From: an uncultured Pelagibacteraceae bacterium
Lineage (GTDB): Bacteria > Pseudomonadota > Alphaproteobacteria > Pelagibacterales > Pelagibacteraceae
Assembly: GCA_902598825.1 (NCBI GenBank)
Contig: CACKDD010000004.1
Location: 1 to 64,000 of the forward strand
Reading direction: 5' to 3'
Length of the DNA stretch: 64,000 bases
Shown here piece by piece: positions 7,931-15,779 of this stretch. The position numbers and the translations under genes were made by a program. The notes beneath the pieces were generated by a model. That model was given only the letters and a program-made list of their open reading frames with translations. It was not told the DNA's origin and searched no databases. Position 1 is the stretch's first letter. The number at the start of each line of letters is the position of its first letter.

Positions 7931-8051
7931 AAAAAAGAAAAAAAATAAACAAGCTCACAATCCAATCACTTACAACTTTACTAAAAAATATATTTACTTT
8001 TATTATGGTTTTTTTTGGATCCTTTTATTATTATTTGTATTTACTAGATGA
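7923..8051 (+). CDS. Small membrane protein (42 aa) overlapping dksA
   Basis: The ATG at 7923 lies inside the last codons of dksA, so start and stop overlap in ATGAATAA. The 42-residue product has a very basic head (MNKKKKKNKQ) and one strongly hydrophobic segment near residues 23-40. It would sit as a single-span inner-membrane protein with its N-terminus in the cytoplasm. Its stop overlaps the start of another tiny ORF (ATGA), a sign of translational coupling. I do not recognise the family. An in-frame ATG at 7863 exists but would run inside dksA. Confidence 0.5.
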   Translation: MNKKKKKNKQAHNPITYNFTKKYIYFYYGFFWILLLLFVFTR

Positions 8052-8152
8052 ATAAAAAATTAGTATTTATAGTTATTGTGGTTTTATTAATAGAATTGTC
8101 TGGTCACGGTATATTTGCTTCTTTATTTAGATTATTAAATTCAGTAAATTAA
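8048..8152 (+). CDS. Small membrane peptide (34 aa), coupled to the preceding ORF
   Basis: The ATG at 8048 overlaps the preceding stop in ATGA and opens a 34-codon frame ending at 8152. The product starts MNKKLVFIVIVVLLIELSG: two lysines, then about 15 hydrophobic residues with one Glu inside. It ends in a possible amphipathic helix (FASLFRLLNSVN). It meets the end of the convergent GST gene, overlapping it by 4 bases. Such a short frame could occur by chance, but the exact chain dksA/ORF/ORF and the membrane-like make-up argue for translation. Confidence 0.42.
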   Translation: MNKKLVFIVIVVLLIELSGHGIFASLFRLLNSVN

Positions 8153-8775
8153 GGTTTTGGTATAACTTCATCTTTATTCATAAAAGAAAAACCTCTTATA
8201 ACAGCTTCTCTTTTTGCAATATCATTGTACCATCTTGTCAAATTTTTATAATTAGAGAGACCTATATCATGCCATTCATGCCTAGCAATCCATGGGAAGG
8301 TTCCTATGTCTGCTATTGTATAATCATCGCCTGATAAAAATTTTGAATAAGAAAGTCTTTGATTAAGTTCAGTATAAATTCTTTCTGCAATTTTGAAATA
8401 TCTCTCTTCTCCAAATTTACTTTTTCCTGGGTTGTAATGATGAAATTGGTGGTGTTGACCTAACATTGGTCCGACATAACCCATCTGAGCCATTAGCCAC
8501 TGATTTATCTCTAATCTATTTTTTTGGTCATAAAATTTTCCACTTTCCTCTGCCAAATAAATTAATATTGCACCTGACTCAAAAATTGTTTTATTTTTAT
8601 TCTGATCAATAATTACTGGAATTTTACTTAATGGACTAATCTTTTTAAATTCAGGTTTGTGTTGTTCACCTTTATCAAGATCTATCTTGGTAGTTTTATA
8701 TTCATAACCAATTTCTTCGAGCATAATACTAATTTTTTTTCCATTAGGAGTATTAGCTGAAAAGAGTTCAATCAC
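8149..8775 (-). CDS. Glutathione S-transferase family protein (YfcG/Ure2-like)
   Basis: This 208-residue protein has an N-terminal thioredoxin-like domain (ANTPNGKKI, about 6-14) with the Thr-x-Asn arrangement of the YfcG/nu-class GSTs. The cis-proline motif KIPVI and the ESGAILIYLAE helix follow. The C-terminal all-helical domain contains YTIADIGTFPW, the conserved N-capping box region. YfcG-type proteins act as glutathione-disulfide reductases rather than conjugating enzymes. It overlaps the ferredoxin reductase gene by 8 bases and is third in the ferredoxin-reductase-GST group downstream of proteorhodopsin. Its redox partner is unknown. Confidence 0.87.
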   Translation of the reverse strand: MIELFSANTPNGKKISIMLEEIGYEYKTTKIDLDKGEQHKPEFKKISPLSKIPVIIDQNKNKTIFESGAILIYLAEESGKFYDQKNRLEINQWLMAQMGYVGPMLGQHHQFHHYNPGKSKFGEERYFKIAERIYTELNQRLSYSKFLSGDDYTIADIGTFPWIARHEWHDIGLSNYKNLTRWYNDIAKREAVIRGFSFMNKDEVIPKP

Positions 8776-9787
8776 TTTTTATACCAAGTCTATCTTTGAT
8801 CGTTTTTGATGAAGTTGTAAATTCAAATCTATATTTTTCATTAGGTCTTGCTAACTTAAAGCATGCTCTAGCAGCTAAAGCACCTTCATGAAAACCTGAT
8901 AAGATAAGTTTTAATTTACCAGGGTATTTGCAAATATCTCCTACTGCATAAATACCTTTTTGATTTGTTTCAAATTTTTCTGTATCTACCTCTATAGTTT
9001 TTTTATCAATGTTTAATCCCCAATTAGCAATTGGACCCAGCTGCATGATTAAACCAAAAAAACCTAAAACATAATCAGTTTTTAAGTTTTTAGTCCCTCC
9101 ATCATCACTCTTAATATCAATACTTTCTATTTTGTTCGATCCACTTACGCTCACAAGCTGATATTTTGTTAATAAATTAATTTTTCCAGCGCTAGTTAAT
9201 TCTTTTACTTTATTCAATGTTGCATCTGCACCTCTAAATTCATCTCTTCTATGTACAAGATTAACTTTTGCGATTTTTGATAATTCAACTGCCCAATCTA
9301 AAGCACTATCTCCCCCACCAAAGATTGTAACCGTTTTTCCATCGAATACTTTTTTATCTTTAACTGAATAAAACAAAGATTTATTTTCAAATTTTTCACA
9401 TTCTTTTGGGGAAAATTTTCTTGGTTCGAAAGAGCCTACTCCACCAGCAATTATAACATTTGGAGTGGAAAAAGACTTACCATTATTCGTTTTAACAATC
9501 CAATTATCATTATCTTTTTTTACTTCATCAACTCTTTCGCCCAAATGAAATTTAATATTAAAAGGTTTTAGTTGTTTGATTAAATTATTTGTTAATTCTT
9601 CACCGGTACACTCTGGTACTGCAGGAATATCGTAGATTGGCTTGTCAGGATACAGCTCTATACATTGCCCACCAATTTTATCTAAATTATCCACTACCTC
9701 ACAATCTAAACCAATTAATTTCAATTGATGTGCTGTAAACAAACCAGTTGGTCCAGCTCCAATAATTAATGTGTCTGTTTTGATCAT
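8768..9787 (-). CDS. Ferredoxin-NADP+ reductase, thioredoxin-reductase-like type
   Basis: This 339-residue flavoprotein has an FAD Rossmann motif (GAGPTGLFTA, about 8-17) and a second NAD(P)H motif (FGGGDSALD). A C-terminal FAD contact GIYAVGDICKYPGK is present. The CxxC of true thioredoxin reductase is absent, which fits the YumC-type ferredoxin-NADP+ reductases. It lies directly after the 2Fe-2S ferredoxin gene (9787/9788), the obvious partner, and downstream of proteorhodopsin. Adjacent ferredoxin and reductase genes have been reported next to SAR11 proteorhodopsin, which matches from memory. It probably balances NADPH against reduced ferredoxin. Confidence 0.88.
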   Translation of the reverse strand: MIKTDTLIIGAGPTGLFTAHQLKLIGLDCEVVDNLDKIGGQCIELYPDKPIYDIPAVPECTGEELTNNLIKQLKPFNIKFHLGERVDEVKKDNDNWIVKTNNGKSFSTPNVIIAGGVGSFEPRKFSPKECEKFENKSLFYSVKDKKVFDGKTVTIFGGGDSALDWAVELSKIAKVNLVHRRDEFRGADATLNKVKELTSAGKINLLTKYQLVSVSGSNKIESIDIKSDDGGTKNLKTDYVLGFFGLIMQLGPIANWGLNIDKKTIEVDTEKFETNQKGIYAVGDICKYPGKLKLILSGFHEGALAARACFKLARPNEKYRFEFTTSSKTIKDRLGIKSD

Positions 9788-10108
9788 TTAAGTTTGCTTT
9801 GATGGAATATCTACTATTAATCCATCCAGTTCAGTAGAAACTGTAAGTTGGCAACTAAGCCTACTATTTGTTTTTGGTTCAAATGCCATATCTAACATAT
9901 CTTCTTCACCATCTTCTTTTATTGGAAGTTTATTTAACCAATCTTCTTTGACATAAACATGGCAAGTAGCACAAGCCATTCCACCTCCACAATCAGCATC
10001 AATTCCTGGAATATCATTTTGGACAGCCCCCTCCATCACCGTTAACCCGTTTTGTACTTCAACTGTGTGACTTTTCTTGTCATGTGTGATGTAAGTTATT
10101 TTTGGCAT
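9788..10108 (-). CDS. 2Fe-2S ferredoxin, adrenodoxin/putidaredoxin type
   Basis: This 106-residue protein has cluster ligands Cys40, Cys46, Cys49 and Cys86 ([13 protein letters not shown], then LSCQ). That is the C-x5-C-x2-C...C pattern of vertebrate-type ferredoxins. Such proteins deliver electrons to Fe-S assembly or to oxygenases. It starts 18 bases before the poly-T tract of the rhodopsin terminator (minus strand orientation), so it may be read by partial read-through. The following gene is its likely reductase. Confidence 0.92.
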   Translation of the reverse strand: MPKITYITHDKKSHTVEVQNGLTVMEGAVQNDIPGIDADCGGGMACATCHVYVKEDWLNKLPIKEDGEEDMLDMAFEPKTNSRLSCQLTVSTELDGLIVDIPSKQT

Positions 10109-10125
10109 AGGATGTATATAGCCCT

Positions 10126-10166
10126 AAAAAAAAATAGGGCAAGTATGCAAAAACATACTCGCCCTA
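10126..10166 (-). terminator. Rho-independent terminator of proteorhodopsin
   Basis: On the minus strand TAGGGC(G)AGTATG pairs with CATACT(T)GCCCTA around a 6-base loop (10135-10166). Nine T residues follow (10134-10126). It is the clearest terminator in the window. A further TAGGGC copy just after the T run (10126-10121) could pair with the same GCCCTA, giving an alternative small hairpin. Confidence 0.85.
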
Positions 10167-10187
10167 TAAATTTAATTTAAACAGTAA

Positions 10188-10961
10188 TTATCTGCTTCTT
10201 GCACCAGCTCCAGAACTTACTGCAGCAGCCCAAATTACTAGACCGAATGCAATTTTGTTAATGAAGTCAGCTAAATTGTAAACGACGTTTAGTGAGTTAG
10301 CGTCTACACCACCTGTTAGGTAACCAAATACATAACCTAGTGGGTAAATTGCCCAACCTACTGTAACGATCATTCTCATCGCACCAAAAGCAGTAACAAG
10401 AGCTTTGTTTCCACTTTTTGAAGCAGCTTTTCCAGCTTCACCTGAGAATATTTCATAAAGAATGTATACCCAACCTGCCATACCAATTACAAAACCAAGT
10501 GTAGCGTTGATGTATCCAGCTTCTCCTAAATATCCACCGATTAACATTACTAATGAACCAATTAACAATCTCCAGAAAATTCCAGAGTTTGCTTTTCTTA
10601 CAGCTACTAGAATTAAGTAGAATTCTATCATCTGTAATGGCACAGTAATTAACCAATCAATATATCTGTATACCGTTGGTGAGTCGCCAGTTGATACCCA
10701 TACATCTCTCATGTACATGTAATGGATAAAAGCAATACCAGTTACTAGACCAGCTACTGTTACTGATGTCTTCCATGCTGGATTAACAGTGCTTCTTTCC
10801 ATGAAGAAAAAAGCTGTTGAAGCCAACATACCCATTGAAATTATCCAAAAAGATATTCCAACGAAGTCATCTTGCGCTAACATAGCGGTCGCAGCGTTTG
10901 CTACAGTTGTGATACCCAACAGGGCAACAGCTGTAAGAGCAAACAATTTAAGTTTTTTCAT
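10188..10961 (-). CDS. Proteorhodopsin, light-driven proton pump, blue-absorbing type
   Basis: This 257-residue protein has a signal peptide ending near ANA (residue 23) and seven membrane helices. The pump residues are all present: His80, proton acceptor Asp102, proton donor Glu113 and retinal-binding Lys236 (NKIAFGL). They match His75, Asp97, Glu108 and Lys231 of the reference green proteorhodopsin. The tuning position is Gln110 (equivalent to 105), which marks blue-light-absorbing forms. It exports protons in light and makes retinal-dependent proton motive force. It has one of the few good Shine-Dalgarno sequences here, its own terminator, and a palindrome-rich leader. Retinal synthesis genes are not in the window. 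Confidence 0.98.
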   Translation of the reverse strand: MKKLKLFALTAVALLGITTVANAATAMLAQDDFVGISFWIISMGMLASTAFFFMERSTVNPAWKTSVTVAGLVTGIAFIHYMYMRDVWVSTGDSPTVYRYIDWLITVPLQMIEFYLILVAVRKANSGIFWRLLIGSLVMLIGGYLGEAGYINATLGFVIGMAGWVYILYEIFSGEAGKAASKSGNKALVTAFGAMRMIVTVGWAIYPLGYVFGYLTGGVDANSLNVVYNLADFINKIAFGLVIWAAAVSSGAGARSR

Positions 10962-10967
10962 AAAAAA

Positions 10968-10974
10968 CTCCCTC
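10968..10974 (-). promoter_or_regulatory. Strong Shine-Dalgarno site of proteorhodopsin
   Basis: GAGGGAG on the minus strand ends 6 bases before the ATG at 10961. Most genes in the window have no such site, so this fixes the start and points to high expression. Confidence 0.8.
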
Positions 10975-10994
10975 TTTAGTTAGTTTTTACTTAT

Positions 10995-11010
10995 TAGTTT
11001 ATATAAACTA
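10995..11010. promoter_or_regulatory. Perfect 16-base palindrome upstream of proteorhodopsin
   Basis: TAGTTTATATAAACTA is identical on both strands. Its centre TATATA could also be the -10 region of the rhodopsin promoter on the minus strand. It begins 34 bases upstream of the start codon and directly adjoins a second inverted repeat. A dimeric repressor or activator site is the simplest reading; the protein is unknown. Confidence 0.5.
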
Positions 11011-11030
11011 GGCTTAAGCTTCCTTAAGCC
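11011..11030. promoter_or_regulatory. Inverted repeat GGCTTAA-N6-TTAAGCC upstream of proteorhodopsin
   Basis: Seven-base arms (11011-11017 and 11024-11030) flank six bases. It touches the 16-base palindrome on one side. On the minus strand it lies where a -35 region would be if the neighbouring TATATA is the -10. It may be a second operator or a hairpin in a longer leader. Confidence 0.45.
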
Positions 11031-11175
11031 AAAGTTGAGCGTTAAATACCAAATTAAAACAGTTAATAGAAGACAAAATTACTATTAATAAGCATTGATT
11101 TTACTTACTTTTTAAAATTAAATACACTTTTTAAGTTAAAAATCAATAAAAGGGCAATAACGAATCAAATTTTAA

Positions 11176-13077
11176 ATGTCTGACAAATTTAACAAAATTT
11201 ACGAACAGTCGATTAATAATCCTGAAAAATTTTGGGAGGAGGCAGCAAATGATATCTTTTGGTTTAAAAAACCAATTAAAATTTTAAATAAATCAAACCA
11301 TCCTTTCTATAAATGGTATGAAGATGGGGTAACAAATACTTGTTATAATGCTTTAGACATTCACATCGATCAAGGTAACGGAAAAAGAACTGCACTAATA
11401 TACGATAGTCCGATCACTGGTAATAAAAATAAGTTCACTTATGAAGAATTAAGATCAAAGGTCTCAATATTCGCAGGGGCACTTAAAGACCAAGGCGTTA
11501 ATAAAGGAGATAGAATTATCATTTATATGCCTATGATACCAGAGGCAGTAGTTGCTATGCTTGCTTGTGCAAGAATAGGAGCAATACACTCTGTGGTCTT
11601 TGGTGGATTTGCCTCTAACGAGCTCGCAAGTAGAATTGATGATAGTAAAGCAAAAGTATTAGTTACTGCCTCATGTGGTTTTGAGCCTGGAAGGACCGTA
11701 GAATATAAACCACTAGTAGATGAAGCAATTAAACTTGCTAGTCACAAAATTGATAAAATGATTTTATTTCAAAGATTAGGTCATGAAGTAAAATTAAATG
11801 CTCCAAAAGAAGTAAGTTGGGAAGAAGTGGTTTCAAAAGCAACTGAAGTTGATTGTGTTGAAATGAATTCAAATGAATTTGCCTATATTCTATATACATC
11901 TGGAACCACGGGCACTCCTAAAGGAATAGTAAGAGATATTGGTGGTCATATAGTTGCATTAAAATGGACTATGAAAAATATTTATAACATAGATGCAGGA
12001 GATACTTGGTGGTCAGCAAGTGACATTGGTTGGATTGTTGGGCATTCATATATTGTTTATGCTCCTTTGTTTAAGGGATGTACGACAGTTCTATTTGAAG
12101 GTAAACCAGTAGGTACTCCAGATGCTGGAGCGTTTTGGAAAATTATTTCTGACTATAAAGTAAAATCTTTATTTACAGCACCAACTGCGTTTAGAGCAAT
12201 CAAAAAAGAAGACCCCGAGGGAAAATTTTTTTCTAAATACGATTTATCTAAATTTGAAAGTCTATTTCTTGCTGGAGAAAGAGCAGATCCAGATACAATC
12301 AAATGGGCTGAAAATTTATTAAATGTTCCTGTTATTGATCACTGGTGGCAAACTGAAACTAGCTGGGCAATCAGTTCTAATTGTACAGGAATTGAAATGA
12401 TGGAAACGAAATATGGTTCAGCTTGTAAAGCTGTACCGGGTTATGATGTTAAAATTATAAAATCAAATCAAACATTAGCTAAACCAAATGAGATGGGAGA
12501 TATTGTAGTAAAATTACCTTTGCCTCCAGGAACTTTTCCAACTCTGTGGAATGCAGATCAAAGATATAAAGAAAATTACATGTCAAATTATGAGGGGTAT
12601 TATCAAACCTATGATGCAGGTCACATTGATGAAGATGGTTACATCTGGATTATGTCAAGAACTGATGACATTATCAATGTTGCAGGTCACAGATTATCAA
12701 CTGGCGCAATAGAAGAAGTCTTATCAGAACATCAATCAGTAGCTGAATGCGCGGTGCTTGGTATAGCTGATAAATTAAAAGGTCAATTACCTATTGGATT
12801 AATTGTTTTAAAAGCAGGAGTAGATAAAGATAACGAGACAATTTCAAAAGAATGTATCCAAATGGTAAGAGATAAAATTGGACCAGTAGCTGCTTTTAAA
12901 GTTGCAATAGTTATTAAAAGACTTCCAAAAACAAGATCAGGTAAAATTTTAAGAGGAACAATTAGAAAAATCGCTGATAAAGTTGAATATAAAATGCCTC
13001 CAACCATTGATGATCCAGCCATTTTAGATGAGATCAAAGAGGATTTAATCAAAAATAATATTCTTAAAAGTGCTTAA
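11176..13077 (+). CDS. prpE: Propionyl-CoA synthetase / acetyl-CoA synthetase-like enzyme
   Basis: This 633-residue ANL-family ligase has the ATP-binding YTSGTTGTPKG motif (about 245-255) and the adenine-site DHWWQTETSW. It also carries the hinge/catalytic region DDIINVAGHRLSTG and the C-terminal SGK lysine (590) that forms the acyl-adenylate and can be acetylated. Length and the sequence IVRDIGGH fit PrpE/ACSS3-type propionyl-CoA synthetases better than AcsA. The enzyme activates short-chain acids in the cytoplasm. It is divergent from proteorhodopsin across 214 bases, and its GCTTAA end overlaps the SMR transporter start. Acetate as substrate is not excluded. Confidence 0.88.
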   Translation: MSDKFNKIYEQSINNPEKFWEEAANDIFWFKKPIKILNKSNHPFYKWYEDGVTNTCYNALDIHIDQGNGKRTALIYDSPITGNKNKFTYEELRSKVSIFAGALKDQGVNKGDRIIIYMPMIPEAVVAMLACARIGAIHSVVFGGFASNELASRIDDSKAKVLVTASCGFEPGRTVEYKPLVDEAIKLASHKIDKMILFQRLGHEVKLNAPKEVSWEEVVSKATEVDCVEMNSNEFAYILYTSGTTGTPKGIVRDIGGHIVALKWTMKNIYNIDAGDTWWSASDIGWIVGHSYIVYAPLFKGCTTVLFEGKPVGTPDAGAFWKIISDYKVKSLFTAPTAFRAIKKEDPEGKFFSKYDLSKFESLFLAGERADPDTIKWAENLLNVPVIDHWWQTETSWAISSNCTGIEMMETKYGSACKAVPGYDVKIIKSNQTLAKPNEMGDIVVKLPLPPGTFPTLWNADQRYKENYMSNYEGYYQTYDAGHIDEDGYIWIMSRTDDIINVAGHRLSTGAIEEVLSEHQSVAECAVLGIADKLKGQLPIGLIVLKAGVDKDNETISKECIQMVRDKIGPVAAFKVAIVIKRLPKTRSGKILRGTIRKIADKVEYKMPPTIDDPAILDEIKEDLIKNNILKSA

Positions 13078-13402
13078 AACTTATCTATTTTTAATTGGTG
13101 CAATTTTTTGTGAAGTGGCTGGAACAATGTTATTACCAGTTTCACAAAACTTCACAAAACTTGTCCCTACAAGTTTTCTCGCAATATTTTATTTGACTGC
13201 TTTTTATTTACTTACTTTTGTAGTGAACAAGCTACCGATAGCCATAGTTTATGCTACTTGGAGTGGTCTTGGAATATTTACAATCGCAATACTGGGGTAT
13301 ATTTTTTTCAAACAAACTTTGGCTTGGCAAGCAATTTTAGGAATGTTTCTAATTGTAATTGGAGTTGTGCTTGTAAATACTTTTACAATAAAACTTAATT
13401 AA
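13070..13402 (+). CDS. Small multidrug resistance (SMR) family transporter
   Basis: This 110-residue protein has four membrane helices. Helix 1 has the essential glutamate in IFCEVAGT (Glu15), and helix 3 has YATWSGLGI, which is typical of the Qac/EmrE branch. SMR proteins work as antiparallel dimers that exchange protons for hydrophobic cations or related compounds. The GTG start at 13070 overlaps the synthetase end by 8 bases, so the two are coupled. Compatible-solute or polyamine transport is also known in this family, and the substrate here is open. Confidence 0.88.
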   Translation: MLKTYLFLIGAIFCEVAGTMLLPVSQNFTKLVPTSFLAIFYLTAFYLLTFVVNKLPIAIVYATWSGLGIFTIAILGYIFFKQTLAWQAILGMFLIVIGVVLVNTFTIKLN

Positions 13403-14702
13403 ATTTTAAAGGAGTTCCGTCTGGTTTCCCTAAAATTTTACCATCTTTCATCTTTATTTTTCCAGCAATAATAGTCGAAACAGGTGTACCTTTAAATTCA
13501 ACACCATTAAAAGGAGACCATCCACACTTACTCTCTATATTTTCATTTTTAATGACAATTTTTTTATTCATGTCTACTATTGTAAAATCTGCATCAAACC
13601 CCTCTTTGATAAATCCCTTATTCTTTATTCCAAAAATTTTAACTGGATTTTCACAAACAAAATTCATCAATTGATTTAAAGATAATTTTCCATCATTAAT
13701 ATGATTTAACATAACTGGCATTAATGTTTGAACACCCGGCATACCGGATGGTGAGTTTGGATATTCTTTATCTTTATTGATTTTTAAATGAGGTGCGTGA
13801 TCCGAACCTATAGTGTCATTAAAATTATTTTTAACTGCATACCATAATCTATCATAATGAGACTTGTCTCTTATTGGAGGGTTCATCTGAGCATAGGTAC
13901 CAAGTTTATCATAACAGTCTGGTGCATAAATTGTTAAATGCTGTGGAGTAATCTCAAAAGTAATATTTCCTTTATGTTGAGATAAAAAATCAATCTCTTG
14001 CTTTGTTGTTATATGTAGGACGTGCGCTTTTTTATTATAACGCTCCGCAATACGAACTATCCTTCTTGTTGATGAAATTGCACATTCATCACTCCTCCAA
14101 ATTGGGTGAGAGTGAACATCGCCTTTTTTAATTAATTTTTTATTAATATTTAAAATTGCTTCATCTTCAGAGTGAACAGCTACAACTTTTGAACTATTTT
14201 GAAATACTATTTCAATATCTTTTTCATCAGCAACTAAAAGATTTCCTGTTGAAGAACCTGCAAAAAGTTTGATCCCACAACAACCTTCTAAATTTTTTAA
14301 ATCTGCTAAATCATTAGCATTATCTGCTGTTGCACCAAAATAAAAAGCGTAATTGCAATACATTCTATTTTTTGCAAGGTCTAATTTTCTTTGGAATTCT
14401 TTTTTATTCGATGTTGGGGGGTTAGTGTTTGGCATTTCAAATACTGCTGTTATCCCTCCAGCAATAGCTGCTCTACTTCCTGAGTGGAGATCTTCGGTAT
14501 CTGTAGATCCTGGCTCCCTAAAATGAGTTTGAGTATCTATACATCCTGGTAAAACAGTTAGACCTTTAGCGTCTACTGTGTCTTTAGCCTCTTCAGTGAT
14601 TTTACCTATGTTTTGAATTTTGCCATCTTTAATCGAAACATCGACATCTTTAAGCTGCCCATCAATATAACACTGACCATTTTTGATTATAAGATCTAAC
14701 AT
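13395..14702 (-). CDS. Dihydroorotase-family amidohydrolase with a QxH metal motif
   Basis: This 435-residue protein resembles class I dihydroorotase/allantoinase. Metal-site parts are CIDTQTHFREPG (54-65), the carboxylated lysine in GIKLFAG, VAVHSEDE, HVLHITT and GSDHAPH. The first histidine of the usual HxH is Gln58. I recall the same DTQ-x-HFREPG variant in other alphaproteobacterial PyrC-like proteins, so it is probably a subfamily mark. The expected role is ring closure of carbamoyl-aspartate in pyrimidine synthesis. A different cyclic amide remains possible. It is convergent with the SMR gene (8-base overlap) and divergent from ygfZ. Confidence 0.8.
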   Translation of the reverse strand: MLDLIIKNGQCYIDGQLKDVDVSIKDGKIQNIGKITEEAKDTVDAKGLTVLPGCIDTQTHFREPGSTDTEDLHSGSRAAIAGGITAVFEMPNTNPPTSNKKEFQRKLDLAKNRMYCNYAFYFGATADNANDLADLKNLEGCCGIKLFAGSSTGNLLVADEKDIEIVFQNSSKVVAVHSEDEAILNINKKLIKKGDVHSHPIWRSDECAISSTRRIVRIAERYNKKAHVLHITTKQEIDFLSQHKGNITFEITPQHLTIYAPDCYDKLGTYAQMNPPIRDKSHYDRLWYAVKNNFNDTIGSDHAPHLKINKDKEYPNSPSGMPGVQTLMPVMLNHINDGKLSLNQLMNFVCENPVKIFGIKNKGFIKEGFDADFTIVDMNKKIVIKNENIESKCGWSPFNGVEFKGTPVSTIIAGKIKMKDGKILGKPDGTPLKFN

Positions 14703-14745
14703 TTATGAAAAAAGTAATTATATTAAAAGTTCGTTTGATGCAAAT

Positions 14746-15633
14746 ATGAAAAATAGTGTTTTTATATTACAGGACAGAGCCATAATTTATGTCAATGGTC
14801 CAGATGCTAAAGATTTTCTACAAAATCTTATAAGCAATGACATTAATAAAGTTACAGATAATTCAAGTTGTTTTGCCTCTTTGCTGACCCCGCAAGGTAA
14901 ATTTCTGTTTGAATTTATAGTAGTTAAACATAAGTCAGGATTCTTTATTGATTGTGAAAAAAATCAATCCGATGAAATATTTAAACAATTAAGTCTTTAT
15001 AAAATTAGATCAAAAGTTGAAATTTTGAATTTAAGCAATGAATTTGTTGTTGCAAGTTTTGGGTACGAAAAATACCTTTCAATTGAAGGCTCTGAGGATA
15101 TTTTAGGTTTCACTTTCAAGTATAGAGAGGATCCAATTATTTTAGATCCAAGAAATAAAAATTTAGGTGCAAGATTAATTATTAACTTAGAAAAGCTTTA
15201 TTTATCACTTAAAAAATTAGACCTTAAGGATGATAAAATTGAAAACTATTATATTCAAAGTCATAATCTTGGGATTGTTCCAAAAAACTTAAATCAACTA
15301 CAAAATAAATTATTTGGTATTGAGTGTAATTATGAAGAACTAAATGGCATAGACTTTAAAAAAGGATGTTATGTTGGCCAAGAAAATACCGCGAGAATCA
15401 AATTAAAAAATAAACTTTCAAAAAGATTATTACCTATCAAAGTTATCGAGGGAGAACTGACTGAAAATGAAAAAATTTACAATAATAATATCGAAATTGG
15501 AAAAGTTCTAATTAGTAATGATTACCCTTTTGGGCTGATCAAATATCAAGATGAAAATTTTAATAAAGATCAAACTTTTAAAAGTGAAAATGGTACTTTT
15601 AAAGTTTTTATACCTCAATGGCTTAAAATTTAA
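14746..15633 (+). CDS. ygfZ: YgfZ/GcvT-like folate-binding protein
   Basis: From the ATG at 14746 this is a 295-residue protein starting MKNSVFILQDRAIIYVNGPDAKDFLQNLISND. It has the family signature KGCYVGQE near residue 210 with its conserved cysteine. YgfZ (IBA57) proteins help mature or repair certain Fe-S enzymes with tetrahydrofolate. The frame is open further upstream to 14683, but that start would run into the divergent dihydroorotase gene and lacks family similarity. It ends 4 bases from the tRNA-Leu gene on the other strand. Confidence 0.88.
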   Translation: MKNSVFILQDRAIIYVNGPDAKDFLQNLISNDINKVTDNSSCFASLLTPQGKFLFEFIVVKHKSGFFIDCEKNQSDEIFKQLSLYKIRSKVEILNLSNEFVVASFGYEKYLSIEGSEDILGFTFKYREDPIILDPRNKNLGARLIINLEKLYLSLKKLDLKDDKIENYYIQSHNLGIVPKNLNQLQNKLFGIECNYEELNGIDFKKGCYVGQENTARIKLKNKLSKRLLPIKVIEGELTENEKIYNNNIEIGKVLISNDYPFGLIKYQDENFNKDQTFKSENGTFKVFIPQWLKI

Positions 15634-15637
15634 GTTT

Positions 15638-15723
15638 TGGTGCGGCCAGAGAGACTCGAACTCTCATGGACTAGGTCCACACGGCCCTCAACCGTGCCTG
15701 TCTACCAATTTCAGCATGGCCGC
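15638..15723 (-). tRNA. tRNA-Leu (anticodon GAG), CCA encoded
   Basis: The acceptor GCGGCCA pairs with TGGCCGC and is followed by A-CCA. The anticodon stem CACGG/CCGTG holds the loop TTGAGGG, giving anticodon GAG. A long variable arm is present (GGACCTAGTCC region), as expected for a class II leucine tRNA, and the TTCGAGT T-loop is intact. Length is 86 bases. Confidence 0.95.
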
Positions 15724-15779
15724 AAATATGACCCACATTAAATCAATGACAAGTAGGTTTCAAATTGATAAATTTTCTC

